64,000 nucleotides of DNA from Prevotella sp. (GTDB lineage Bacteria > Bacteroidota > Bacteroidia > Bacteroidales > Bacteroidaceae). Under the pieces are notes generated by a model that worked only from the letters and a program-made list of their open reading frames with translations, was not told where the DNA came from and searched no databases. The stretch is taken from assembly GCA_015060485.1 (NCBI GenBank), contig SUYI01000011.1:25149-89148 (forward strand), written 5' to 3'. Position numbers and translations under genes: made by a program. Positions 23,481-31,845 of the stretch are shown in pieces. Every line of letters begins with the position of its first letter. The stretch's first letter is position 1.

Positions 23481-24904
23481 ATCTCAGGAGCCTTAACCTT
23501 GTCGAAATAATACCAGTAGGTGTCGCTGAATGCAGTACTGCCCCGTTGTTGGTTGTACTGCACGAAGCGTTGCATCACGTCTCTTTGTTTGACGTAGCGG
23601 TGCCACTCTTCTTCTGACGCATTGCTGCCTGCCAGCCAGATGCACAGCGCCTCTTGATAGAGTTTCTTCAATCGCGGACGCTGCGTGCAGTAGCGGTCGT
23701 AGTCGCGCTTGAAGTTTTCGATATCCTTCAGCAACAACGTGCTACAGAGTATATAGTCGAGCGCTACCTCATTGTCGGGATTGGAATCCAGCAGCTGCAT
23801 CATGATAAAATGGGCATTGTCGCTGGTGCTGACGGTATCTTGCCGGTTATTGAAACGGGCTTTCTCCGCATAGTAAACTGCCGAAGGGGCATTCCGGGCC
23901 CATCCGCGCCAGACGAAAGTCTGCTCCATCAGCCCCAGGAACTTACCGGCAGCAACGCTGTCACCGCTGACCAGTGCACACTCAGCCAGACGCTTCACCA
24001 TACGGTTGTTGCGGTTATCTGGCGAAAACACGTTAGCCATCATCGCAGCACGCTCGGTGAACGTCATATCGCCCAGTGCCCAATACAGCTCGTTCATATT
24101 AATGATTGTAAGAAGGGGTGTCTTAGGTCCGATTTTTTCAAACGTGCCAAGGTAGTTAGGCGTAAAGTCAAGCAGATGGTCGGGTAAATCGCCACGTTGA
24201 GCCTGTACAAGATTGTAGAAGAAAAGCATCTGATCATTCCAGCCTTTTGAGTTTTTTACAAGATCAACAACCTTGTCGTAATATCCGAAATAGTATTCGT
24301 TTTCTATAGCAAAGTTTTTCTCTAATATAAAATCTGGCCCTTGTAACTTTTTAATCTGGGGTAGTCCGAAAAGGAAATAGGCAGGTAGCAGTGCAACAGC
24401 CATTAAAGGGGTACAAGCCACCCAAGAGCCTCCTTTGTACACTTTATTCAACAACGACACGAGCCATAGCACCATCATCCAGCCCATAATAGAAATAGTG
24501 GACGACAGTCGATAACTTACGTCGAAATGACAGACAACCAGAAAAGCAAAGAGTAAAAATGTTAACAAGAGACGGGGTAGCCTCTTCAACTTGAAATTGC
24601 ATAGAGCCCGATAAAGTATAATGACTGTCAGCAACAGGCAGACGTTTAATATTGTTGCACCTGCATAGAGATAATAATAAAACTGCGTCAGGAAGTCTCC
24701 TACTAATCGGGCAACACATCCCGGCTTATCGAAATAAGTACTGATGTATTCCCACGACAAGAGGAACAGCTGGTTCTGTTCTTGGTAGAAGAAATGGTAG
24801 GGGTAGAAATATTGGAAGAATACGAAAGAGCATAGGGTCATCAGCGCAATGACTATCCCGGACAAGCTTTTAAGGATGTTGGTCTTCACTATTTCTAATC
24901 CCAT
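23477..24904 (-). CDS. DUF6057-like polytopic membrane protein (module C)
   Basis: 475 residues, the most divergent in sequence of the YQEQ-containing members. After the first helix (GIVIALMTLCSFVFFQYFYPYHFF) comes YQEQNQLFLLSWEYISTYFDKPGCVARLVGDFLTQFYYYLYAG. It has fewer helices than modules A and B, with a shorter membrane half of about 190 residues. The C-terminal half keeps the repeat-like blocks (LYWALGDMTFTERAAMMANVFS, then MVKRLAECALVSGDSVAAGKFLGLMEQTF). The gene is on the opposite strand from modules A and B. It is transcribed from the 356-bp region shared with the SusC gene at 25261. Its stop overlaps the lipoprotein start (ATGA). Confidence 0.78.
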   Translation of the reverse strand: MGLEIVKTNILKSLSGIVIALMTLCSFVFFQYFYPYHFFYQEQNQLFLLSWEYISTYFDKPGCVARLVGDFLTQFYYYLYAGATILNVCLLLTVIILYRALCNFKLKRLPRLLLTFLLFAFLVVCHFDVSYRLSSTISIMGWMMVLWLVSLLNKVYKGGSWVACTPLMAVALLPAYFLFGLPQIKKLQGPDFILEKNFAIENEYYFGYYDKVVDLVKNSKGWNDQMLFFYNLVQAQRGDLPDHLLDFTPNYLGTFEKIGPKTPLLTIINMNELYWALGDMTFTERAAMMANVFSPDNRNNRMVKRLAECALVSGDSVAAGKFLGLMEQTFVWRGWARNAPSAVYYAEKARFNNRQDTVSTSDNAHFIMMQLLDSNPDNEVALDYILCSTLLLKDIENFKRDYDRYCTQRPRLKKLYQEALCIWLAGSNASEEEWHRYVKQRDVMQRFVQYNQQRGSTAFSDTYWYYFDKVKAPEI

Positions 24905-24957
24905 CTCTCTATTACTTTCAGATATTATTGTTCTTATCCTTTTTTTAAATGTGCTTG

Positions 24958-24965
24958 CAAAATTA
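24958..24965 (-). promoter_or_regulatory. -7 promoter element (TAATTTTG) for module C
   Basis: Exact TAnnTTTG match on the minus strand about 55 nt upstream of the ATG at 24904. No clear -33 TTTG at the standard spacing. Confidence 0.5.
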
Positions 24966-25157
24966 CAACATTAATTTGGATTTCATGTGATTTGATTATA
25001 AAATTTTTACCAAATATCCTATATCGGGAACAAAAAAGAGATTTTCAGGCTTTGTCAAATGAAACATTTTCTTTTTGTCGTGTAACACAAATAGCCGCAA
25101 ATTGCGTTTTATATAATATATGTTACAAACAAGAAAGTATTATATATGTAAATAAAT

Positions 25158-25165
25158 TAAATTTG
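25158..25165 (+). promoter_or_regulatory. -7 promoter element (TAAATTTG) for the first SusC locus
   Basis: Exact TAnnTTTG match followed by GCAG, about 95 nt before the SusC ATG at 25261, giving a leader of about 85-90 nt. No -33 TTTG is visible, so activation may need a regulator or extracytoplasmic-function sigma factor. Confidence 0.5.
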
Positions 25166-25260
25166 CAGTCAAAATTATAAAATTCACTAACGCGATACAA
25201 CTAACGTTGGCAACAACTATACATTTTTAATAATTAATTACTAATTAACTTAATTTATTT

Positions 25261-28200
25261 ATGTGGAACTTTAAAAAGTTACAAAAAACCTTAGGTTTGT
25301 TGTTCCTGTTTACCATGCTCCCGCTGTCAATGAGCGCCCAGAGCATCGTCAAGGGAACTGTGAACGACGAGGCTGGTGAACCGGTTATCGGAGCCACAGT
25401 CAAAGTGCAAGGTAGTAATGACGGTACGATCACCGATTTCAACGGTGAATTCAGCGTCAATGCTGCCTCTAACGCCACACTGGTTATCTCCTACGTGGGT
25501 TATGTGACCCAGGAGGTGAAGGTTGCAGGCAAGAGTAACATCAACGTAACCTTAGTTGAAGACAACACAACGCTGAACGACGTGGTGGTCATCGGTTACG
25601 GTACGATGAAGAAAAAGCTGGTGACAGGTGCTACTGTTCAGGTAAAGGGTGATGAAATCGCCAAGCTGAACACCACCAACGCCCTGGAGGCCATGCAGTC
25701 GAGCACGCCTGGTGTGCAGATCACACAGTCGTCAAGCCAGCCTGGTAAGGGCTACAAGGTGTACATCCGTGGTATCGGTACCACTGGTGACTCTCAGCCT
25801 TTGTACGTGATTGACGGTGTTGCCGGTGGTAACCTCGATGGTATTAACCCCAACGACATCGAGAGCATCGACATTCTGAAGGATGCTGCATCGGCCGCCA
25901 TCTACGGTGCCCGTGCTGCTAACGGCGTTATTCTGGTTACTACCCGTCAGGGTAAGGCTGGTAAGATTGAAATCAGCTACAATGGTGCTATCGGTTGGTC
26001 GAACGCCTACAAGCGTCCTCAGCTGCTGAATGCACAGCAGTACATGACCATCATCGATGAGTACACCTTCAACACTTCCGGTCAGAAGATGGATTGGACT
26101 GGCTTCGTTCCCAACGCTACTGCCATGCCTGACATTCAGGAGAAGGGCCTGATTGACATCCTCGATAAGGTGAAGGATGGCTGGGAAGGTACTGACTGGT
26201 GGGGAGCATTCGAGAACAAGAACGCCCTGCAGCAGAACCATTCTGTCACGCTGACCGGCGGTTCTGACCGCTCGAAGTTTTCAATGTCGTACACCTATAC
26301 CGGCAATGAAGGTATCATGGGTGCTGACAAAGCTTCTAACTACAAGCGTCACACCATCCGCATGAACAGCGACCACGTGCTGTACAGAGTAAAGGATCTG
26401 GATGTCATCACCATCGGTGAGAACATCTCTATCGGTTACACCAAGAGCCACGACCTCGCTGAGGACGGTATGTACTGGAGCTATATCCATAGCTTGCTGC
26501 AGACTTGCCCGCTCATGCCTCAGTACGCTAACAATGGCGACATCTATACTTATCAGGATTTCATGGGTAATGTTACCTATGGTCAGGGTTGGAACTCTTC
26601 ACTGTTCAGCAACCCCTGGGAGAATCTCCAGAAGGGTGGTTTCGGCGCAAATGCTGAGAGCCGCAACATAAACACCAGCGCTACTGCTTTCATGACCATC
26701 CAGCCCATCAAGGGCCTGAGACTGCGTTCTCAGTTCAACTACAACTGGGGTTCTGGTGCATATCGCGGCTACAATGAGCCTGTATCTTCAGGTTATGGTA
26801 ATGCCACAAATACTACCTATAGTCTTAGCCAGAGCGCTTGGTTGAGTACCAACTGGTCAGTTGAGAACACCCTGACTTACGACCTGCCTATTATTTCTGG
26901 TCACAAGATCAGCGCCATGGTTGGTCAGAGCTTCCAGAGCACCGCTTGGAGTGTAAATCTTGGTGGATCAAACAAAGTTCAGTGGGGCGAGCAGCTCGCA
27001 ACTCTGAAGGGTTGGGATTCTGCATACCTGTCGAACTTCAAGATTGCAAATGTTCCTGACATCGGTCTCACAGGCAAACCCAATGATGAAGAATATCTCG
27101 CTTCTTGGTTCGGTCGTCTGACTTGGGACTGGAACGAGAAGTATATGGCTACCGTTACCCTCCGCTATGATGGATCAAGTATTTTCACTGATGGTAAGCG
27201 TTGGGGCTGGTTCCCCTCTGTATCTGCAGGTTGGGTTGTCAGCAACGAGCCCTTCATGGAAAAGACCCGCAGCTGGATGGACTTCTTGAAGATCCGTGCA
27301 TCTTGGGGTCAGAACGGTAACAACCGTATTGATAAGTACCAGTATCTGGCTACCATCGCTCTGTCAGGTGACGCAAACGACAGCGGTTATAAGTTCGGTT
27401 CTGACATGACAACTTCTACCAGTGGTACTCCGAATACTGGTGCTTACGCTAACATTGTTCCTAACCCCGACCTCACATGGGAGACTTCTGAGCAGCTCGA
27501 CTTCGGTTTCGACGCTCGTTTCCTGAACAGCCGTTTAGGCTTGACCTTCGACTGGTATAAGAAGACCACCAAGGACTGGCTGATTGGAGGTAACCTGCTT
27601 GCTATCTATGGTACCAACCCCGCTGCCATCAATGGTGGTGACGTGAAGAACACTGGTATTGAGATCGCTCTTACTTGGAACGACCGCATCGGCAAGGACT
27701 TCAGTTATAACGTAGGTGTGAACTTCGCTACCAACAAGAACAAGGTAACCCGTATCGCCAACGACAACCACTATATCAATGGTCCGAGCAGCGTACTCTC
27801 ACAGGGTACTGAGTACTGCTACCGTGCTGAGGAAGGCAAGCCTATCGGTTACTTCTACGGTATGTCTTACAGCGGCATCTGGCAGAACCAGGCTCAGATT
27901 GACGCTGCACGCGCAGCCGGCAAGGCTGTCCTTGACAGCGCACAGCCCGGTGACTGCATCTGGGACGACTGGAATGGTGACGGTGTGATTACCTATGCAG
28001 AAGGTGAGACTTGCGACCGCCATGAGATTGGTAACCCCAACCCCGATGTCACGCTGGGTATCAACCTCGGTCTGGCTTGGAAGGGTATCGACTTTGCTAT
28101 CAACGGTGCCGGCGCATTCGGTCAGCAGATCCTGCGTTCTTACCGTTCGTTCAGTGATGCTCCCTATCAGAACTACGACACCACCATCCTGAACCGTTGG

Positions 28201-28536
28201 CATGGTGAGGGCACCTCAAACGATATGCCACGCATTTCAAGTACTGGTAGTGAGAATACCAACTGGGTATCTAACCGCTATATGGAAGATGCTGACTACT
28301 TCAAGATCAAGACCATCACACTGGGTTACGACTTCAAGCACCTGTGGAAGGGTTGTCCGTTCCAGCAGCTTCGTCTCTATGTTCAGGCTCAGAACCTGGT
28401 TACCTTCACTGGTTACACCGGTCTCGATCCTGAGGTTGGTAACTCAGCTGGCGGTAACGGTTGGGCTTCTGGTATCGACCTCGGTCTTTATCCGCCATCT
28501 CGTACCTATTTGGTTGGTGCAAGCATCAAGTTCTAA
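25261..28536 (+). CDS. SusC-like TonB-dependent outer-membrane transporter (locus 1)
   Basis: 1091 residues: signal peptide ending SMSAQS, an N-terminal carboxypeptidase-regulatory-like domain (VKGTVNDEAGEPVIGATVKV...TDFNGEFSV, about 28-100), a plug domain from LNDVVVIGYGTMKKKLVTGA with the family segment PLYVIDGV and SIDILKDAASAAIYGARAANGVILVTT, and a 22-strand barrel ending YLVGASIKF. It imports ligands across the outer membrane with the SusD lid encoded next (30-bp gap). Codon choice is strongly skewed to GGT, CGT, GCT and AAC compared with its neighbours, which suggests high expression. No glycoside hydrolase is nearby, so the substrate is unknown. Confidence 0.95.
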   Translation: MWNFKKLQKTLGLLFLFTMLPLSMSAQSIVKGTVNDEAGEPVIGATVKVQGSNDGTITDFNGEFSVNAASNATLVISYVGYVTQEVKVAGKSNINVTLVEDNTTLNDVVVIGYGTMKKKLVTGATVQVKGDEIAKLNTTNALEAMQSSTPGVQITQSSSQPGKGYKVYIRGIGTTGDSQPLYVIDGVAGGNLDGINPNDIESIDILKDAASAAIYGARAANGVILVTTRQGKAGKIEISYNGAIGWSNAYKRPQLLNAQQYMTIIDEYTFNTSGQKMDWTGFVPNATAMPDIQEKGLIDILDKVKDGWEGTDWWGAFENKNALQQNHSVTLTGGSDRSKFSMSYTYTGNEGIMGADKASNYKRHTIRMNSDHVLYRVKDLDVITIGENISIGYTKSHDLAEDGMYWSYIHSLLQTCPLMPQYANNGDIYTYQDFMGNVTYGQGWNSSLFSNPWENLQKGGFGANAESRNINTSATAFMTIQPIKGLRLRSQFNYNWGSGAYRGYNEPVSSGYGNATNTTYSLSQSAWLSTNWSVENTLTYDLPIISGHKISAMVGQSFQSTAWSVNLGGSNKVQWGEQLATLKGWDSAYLSNFKIANVPDIGLTGKPNDEEYLASWFGRLTWDWNEKYMATVTLRYDGSSIFTDGKRWGWFPSVSAGWVVSNEPFMEKTRSWMDFLKIRASWGQNGNNRIDKYQYLATIALSGDANDSGYKFGSDMTTSTSGTPNTGAYANIVPNPDLTWETSEQLDFGFDARFLNSRLGLTFDWYKKTTKDWLIGGNLLAIYGTNPAAINGGDVKNTGIEIALTWNDRIGKDFSYNVGVNFATNKNKVTRIANDNHYINGPSSVLSQGTEYCYRAEEGKPIGYFYGMSYSGIWQNQAQIDAARAAGKAVLDSAQPGDCIWDDWNGDGVITYAEGETCDRHEIGNPNPDVTLGINLGLAWKGIDFAINGAGAFGQQILRSYRSFSDAPYQNYDTTILNRWHGEGTSNDMPRISSTGSENTNWVSNRYMEDADYFKIKTITLGYDFKHLWKGCPFQQLRLYVQAQNLVTFTGYTGLDPEVGNSAGGNGWASGIDLGLYPPSRTYLVGASIKF

Positions 28537-28566
28537 ATCTAGAATTCAATTAAGAGATTAAATCGT

Positions 28567-30462
28567 ATGAAAAAATATATTTTATCAGCAGTAGCTGTTT
28601 TATCAGCAACAACGTTGTTCACCTCGTGCAACGACTCGCTGGACACCGATCCACGCGTGACCGAGATGACCTCTGCCACATTCCCCGGCAAGCCTGCAGA
28701 TGTAGAGGCATTGAATGCTGCTACCTACAGTATCATGAATACGCTGGGTGGTGGCGACCAGAGCGGTATTTGTAACAACCCATTCTATTGGTGGTGTATG
28801 ATGTCTGACGAATGCTTCGGCAGTGGTGGTTTGCAGGACAATGTGAATAAGTCACTTCACCATTTCACAACGGCAAGTTCAAACCAGTACGAGCAGGAAT
28901 TCATTCTTCTCTATGGTGGTATTTCACGTGCTAACAACCAGATTGAAACCATCGACAACGTTAATTGGACAGGAATTGAGGCTCAGCGCAATCAGCTCCT
29001 CGGTGAGGCATACTTCATGCGTGGCTTCTACACGCTGTTGCTCACCCAGTTGTTTGGTGATGTGCCTTTGATTACTTCTACTACTATTACTGACGAGATG
29101 CAGCAGCAGGTCAGCGCTGAGGAAGTCATCTATCCGCAGATACTGTCTGACTTCTTTTCTGCCAAGAACCTGATGAAGGCTGAAAGAGCCAACGGTTCAG
29201 GTCACGCTGATAAGTTCGCTGCCGAGGGATTTATGGCTCGTGCATGGATGTTCTGGGCTGGCTTCTATAAGAAGCAACTGGATCTCTCTTCTGGTGATGC
29301 TACTATGACGCTTGTAGAGCAGGAAGGCTGCCCCGCCGGAACTACATTGGCAAAGGCCCAGATTATAGAAGGTCTGAAAGACGTAGTCGACAATGGTGGT
29401 TACACGCTTTGTAAGGACTTCCGTTCACTTTGGCAGTACTCTAACAGTTTCCTTTGGGATGAGGCGCACGATGAGGCATTAAAGGCTGAAGGTAAAAAAC
29501 AATATGCATTTATCGCTGATATGGATCGTGCTGACTGCTTCGACCAGCCTGGCATGGGTAACGGTAACACCGAGGAAATCTTCCAGATTCAGTTCATGAA
29601 CGCCTCTAGCTGGGACATTGGTGGTACATACAACAATCCTCGTATGTATTCTAACTACCTCTCTTGCTTCTGGGGTCTTCGTAACGGTGCTACCAACGAC
29701 AATGGTAAGCGCACCAAGACCTATCCGTTCAACCAGGGTTGGGGTCAGGGTACTCCTTCAAACAACATCTGGGATGACTGGGATAACGCAGATCCCCGTA
29801 AGCTTGCTACTTTGATTGACCTCGATCATGAGCTTGACGGTTACACCTACGAGAAGGATGACAATGAAGAGTCTGGCTATGCTTGTAAGAAGTATGCTGA
29901 GGTTAATCTGTGGCAAAACGCTAGTGACAACGATGCATGGTGGGAGCAGTGTGAAGGTTATTCTTCCAGCGCACTTGGCAACCCCCAGCAGGGTGACCAC
30001 TTTGAGGACTTCTATCTGATGCGTTATCCCGACGTACTGTTGATGCTTTCCGAGCTAACAGGTGACGCTCAGTATATGAACGTAGTACGTGCTCGCGTCG
30101 GCTTACCTGCAGTCTCTTATTCCTTGAAGGCTCTTCAGGAAGAGCGTCGTTGGGAATTTGCATTGGAAGGCCTTCGTTTCAACGACCTGCGTCGTTGGTC
30201 TGGCATTGACTCTGGTACCAGCTCACTCGCTGCTAACGCTCTACAGGCTCAGAAGGGTAAATCTATTACATGCTATGGTAAGAAGAATAGTATGACAATG
30301 GAACACATGACGTCTTCTTGGGCTAAGCGTTATGCTGATACCAATGGTTTCTTGCCCAAGCCTCAAAGACAGATTACTCTGATGAATAATGCAATGCAGC
30401 AGAACCCAGGATGGGATGAGAATACTCCTGCTGCAGAGTGGACATACAAAGTTCTTTATTAA
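28567..30462 (+). CDS. SusD/RagB-like surface lipoprotein (locus 1)
   Basis: 631 residues with lipid cysteine C21 (TTLFTSC). It has the SusD pattern: N-terminal SLDTDPR segment, helical repeats (SRANNQIETIDNVNWTGIEAQRNQLLGEAYFMRGFYTLLLTQLFGDVPLI), and a C-terminal RWEFALEGLRFNDLRRW motif. It caps the SusC channel and contributes to ligand capture. It is followed by a small lipoprotein gene 20 bp downstream and shares the high-expression codon bias of SusC. Confidence 0.93.
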   Translation: MKKYILSAVAVLSATTLFTSCNDSLDTDPRVTEMTSATFPGKPADVEALNAATYSIMNTLGGGDQSGICNNPFYWWCMMSDECFGSGGLQDNVNKSLHHFTTASSNQYEQEFILLYGGISRANNQIETIDNVNWTGIEAQRNQLLGEAYFMRGFYTLLLTQLFGDVPLITSTTITDEMQQQVSAEEVIYPQILSDFFSAKNLMKAERANGSGHADKFAAEGFMARAWMFWAGFYKKQLDLSSGDATMTLVEQEGCPAGTTLAKAQIIEGLKDVVDNGGYTLCKDFRSLWQYSNSFLWDEAHDEALKAEGKKQYAFIADMDRADCFDQPGMGNGNTEEIFQIQFMNASSWDIGGTYNNPRMYSNYLSCFWGLRNGATNDNGKRTKTYPFNQGWGQGTPSNNIWDDWDNADPRKLATLIDLDHELDGYTYEKDDNEESGYACKKYAEVNLWQNASDNDAWWEQCEGYSSSALGNPQQGDHFEDFYLMRYPDVLLMLSELTGDAQYMNVVRARVGLPAVSYSLKALQEERRWEFALEGLRFNDLRRWSGIDSGTSSLAANALQAQKGKSITCYGKKNSMTMEHMTSSWAKRYADTNGFLPKPQRQITLMNNAMQQNPGWDENTPAAEWTYKVLY

Positions 30463-30482
30463 AATTATAACAAGTAATAAAT

Positions 30483-31220
30483 ATGAAAAAGAATATAATT
30501 TTGCTTTTTGTCACAGTATGTGCTATCGTAGCCTGTGATCCTACTCATGAGGATATCAGCAATGCTGGCAACATAACTATCGACGAGCTCAAGGCGAAGT
30601 CAAGTATCACTGTTGACAAGGCTGGAAGTGGCGCAAATGGTAATGTCATTACCTGCCAGACCTTAGCTGCCGTCAATGCAAAGTGGGACATTGGTGGAAA
30701 GGAGTTCATTGGTAACTTCGCTACAAAGAAGATGAAGCTTGGTAAGCACAAGGTCATTCTGACCGCTCTCTGTGCTGACGGTACCATACTGAAGGACAGT
30801 GTTGAAGTTGAGTGTCAGGAAATCACCGATCCGCTGCAGAAGTTCTGGATCTATGGTGACGTGGCTAACTTCCCCGAGCAGGTTCCCTTCTCTCCCGGTG
30901 CATGGGACGCTGCTGCTATGCGTTTCAGCTCTACCGAGGGTGCTCACCTGCCCACGATTCCCGATGACGTCTACTTCGGTCTGAAGACCCTGATCTTCGA
31001 CATCTCAGACGCCAATGGTGTTGACATGAAGGTGATGAACGGTTGGTGGAGTAACACCTATTACGATCACGTTAACTGGGTGGACGGTCTGAATGAACTT
31101 CAGATTACCGAGACCATGGCTAAGGAATGCGCTAAGGGTAATGGTGGTGAAGGCCGCGACCTCGACCTCATGCTCTACAGCGGTTCTATGACGCTGAACT
31201 CTGTTTACTATGAGGAATAA
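30483..31220 (+). CDS. Small surface lipoprotein in SusE-like position (locus 1)
   Basis: 245 residues; the lipid cysteine is C18 (CAIVAC). The N-terminal half looks like a PKD/Ig-like beta-sandwich (GKEFIGNFATKKMKLGKHKVILTALCADGTILKDSVEVECQEI). The C-terminal half resembles a carbohydrate-binding beta module with many aromatics (FWIYGDVANFPEQVPFSPGAWD, then MNGWWSNTYYDHVNW). It occupies the position where SusE-type surface glycan-binding proteins are found. It ends the locus; a rho-independent terminator follows at 31251. Binding specificity cannot be inferred. Confidence 0.7.
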   Translation: MKKNIILLFVTVCAIVACDPTHEDISNAGNITIDELKAKSSITVDKAGSGANGNVITCQTLAAVNAKWDIGGKEFIGNFATKKMKLGKHKVILTALCADGTILKDSVEVECQEITDPLQKFWIYGDVANFPEQVPFSPGAWDAAAMRFSSTEGAHLPTIPDDVYFGLKTLIFDISDANGVDMKVMNGWWSNTYYDHVNWVDGLNELQITETMAKECAKGNGGEGRDLDLMLYSGSMTLNSVYYEE

Positions 31221-31250
31221 TATTTATTCCCTTGGTTAAAATAATCAATT

Positions 31251-31281
31251 AGGGTTGGCTCGAAAGAGTCAACCCTTTTTA
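31251..31281 (+). terminator. Rho-independent terminator after SusC/SusD locus 1
   Basis: Stem AGGGTTGGCTC / GAGTCAACCCT with a GAAA-type loop, followed by TTTTTAT. It lies 30 bp after the last stop codon. Confidence 0.85.
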
Positions 31282-31306
31282 TATGTATTGACCGGTACTC
31301 GCTGAC

Positions 31307-31370
31307 TATGTATTATCCACAAAAACGATAATTCAATCTATGTATTATCCACAAAAACGAAAATTCAATA
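31307..31370. repeat. 32-bp unit duplicated in tandem
   Basis: Two adjacent 32-bp copies (31307-31338 and 31339-31370) beginning TATGTATTATCCACAAAAAC differ at only two positions. Confidence 0.85.
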
Positions 31371-31371
31371 A

Positions 31372-31424
31372 TTCTCCGCTAAATAGCGTAAGTCACTGAT
31401 TGTCAGAAGAATAATAGCGGAGAA
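31372..31424. repeat. Inverted repeat with arms TTCTCCGCTA / TAGCGGAGAA
   Basis: 10-base perfect arms at 31372-31381 and 31415-31424 enclose a 33-bp loop. No T-run follows, so it is not an evident terminator. Confidence 0.6.
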
Positions 31425-31560
31425 ATTTTGGCATTCTGGTTATGAGGCGGGGGATTGCGTACATGGCGTTAGAGCGAATACGCTTACGATTGGATAAGGA
31501 TGGGATGGTAAATACGAGGACTTTGTGGAAACGCTGAAGCGTCTTACTTAATGAGATAAG

Positions 31561-31710
31561 GCTTCCGAAGCATCAAAAGAGTGCTTCCAAGGCATCAAAA
31601 GAGGGCTTCTGAGCAACCTGCCACTTAAGTGGTAAGTTCTTAGGACTTAAGTGGCAGGAATCTACGACTTAAGTGATAGGCTGCTAGAACTAAAGTGGCA
31701 GATTTATAAG
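31561..31710. repeat. Array of 22-bp tandem units of two types
   Basis: Type 1 units start GCTTCCGAAGCATCAAAAGA at 31561, 31583 and (partial, 18 bp) 31605. Type 2 units start ACTTAAGTGG at 31623, 31645, 31667 and 31689. The period is exactly 22 bp for all complete units. Unlike CRISPR, there are no spacers between conserved repeats. Confidence 0.75.
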
Positions 31711-31786
31711 AAGGGCATTCCGACATGTTCGGATAACTCCTCGTTGCGAGGAGTTCAGAATAGGAATCCTCTTTTTTTAGTTATTA

Positions 31787-31818
31787 TTTGGCAGTTTGGC
31801 AGAAAATGCTTAACTTTG
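31787..31818 (+). promoter_or_regulatory. Promoter (TTTG-N20-TAACTTTG) for the ATPase/nuclease gene and module D
   Basis: TTTG at 31787-31790, 20 nt, TAACTTTG at 31811-31818, a full consensus match, 28 nt before the ATG at 31846. Confidence 0.75.
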
Positions 31819-31845
31819 TAGCCTAGAAACGAACAGCTGTAAAAT

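Larger units (their letters stand above)
24905..25260. other. Divergent intergenic region between module C and the SusC locus
   Basis: 356 bp, very A/T rich. It holds a -7 element for each direction: TAATTTTG on the minus strand (24958-24965) and TAAATTTG on the plus strand (25158-25165). The last 40 bases before the SusC ATG are AATTAATTACTAATTAAC-type repeats. A 62-codon reading frame here (24992-25180) has no recognisable features and is not taken as a gene. Confidence 0.6.
31282..31786. other. Gene-free, repeat-rich spacer
   Basis: About 500 bp with no credible reading frame. It contains a 32-bp tandem duplication (31307-31370), an inverted repeat (31372-31424), an unassigned stretch (about 31425-31560), a run of 22-bp units of two sequence types (31561-31710), and small palindromes at 31720-31732 and 31735-31755. 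It then meets the promoter of the ATPase gene. Confidence 0.6.

Noticed and set aside
24992..25180. Small 62-codon gene in the module C/SusC intergenic region
   Set aside because: A/T-rich frame without ribosome-binding context or similarity, overlapping the promoter element at 25158.
31561..31710. CRISPR array
   Set aside because: The 22-bp units abut each other with no spacers, vary internally, and no cas genes are present.
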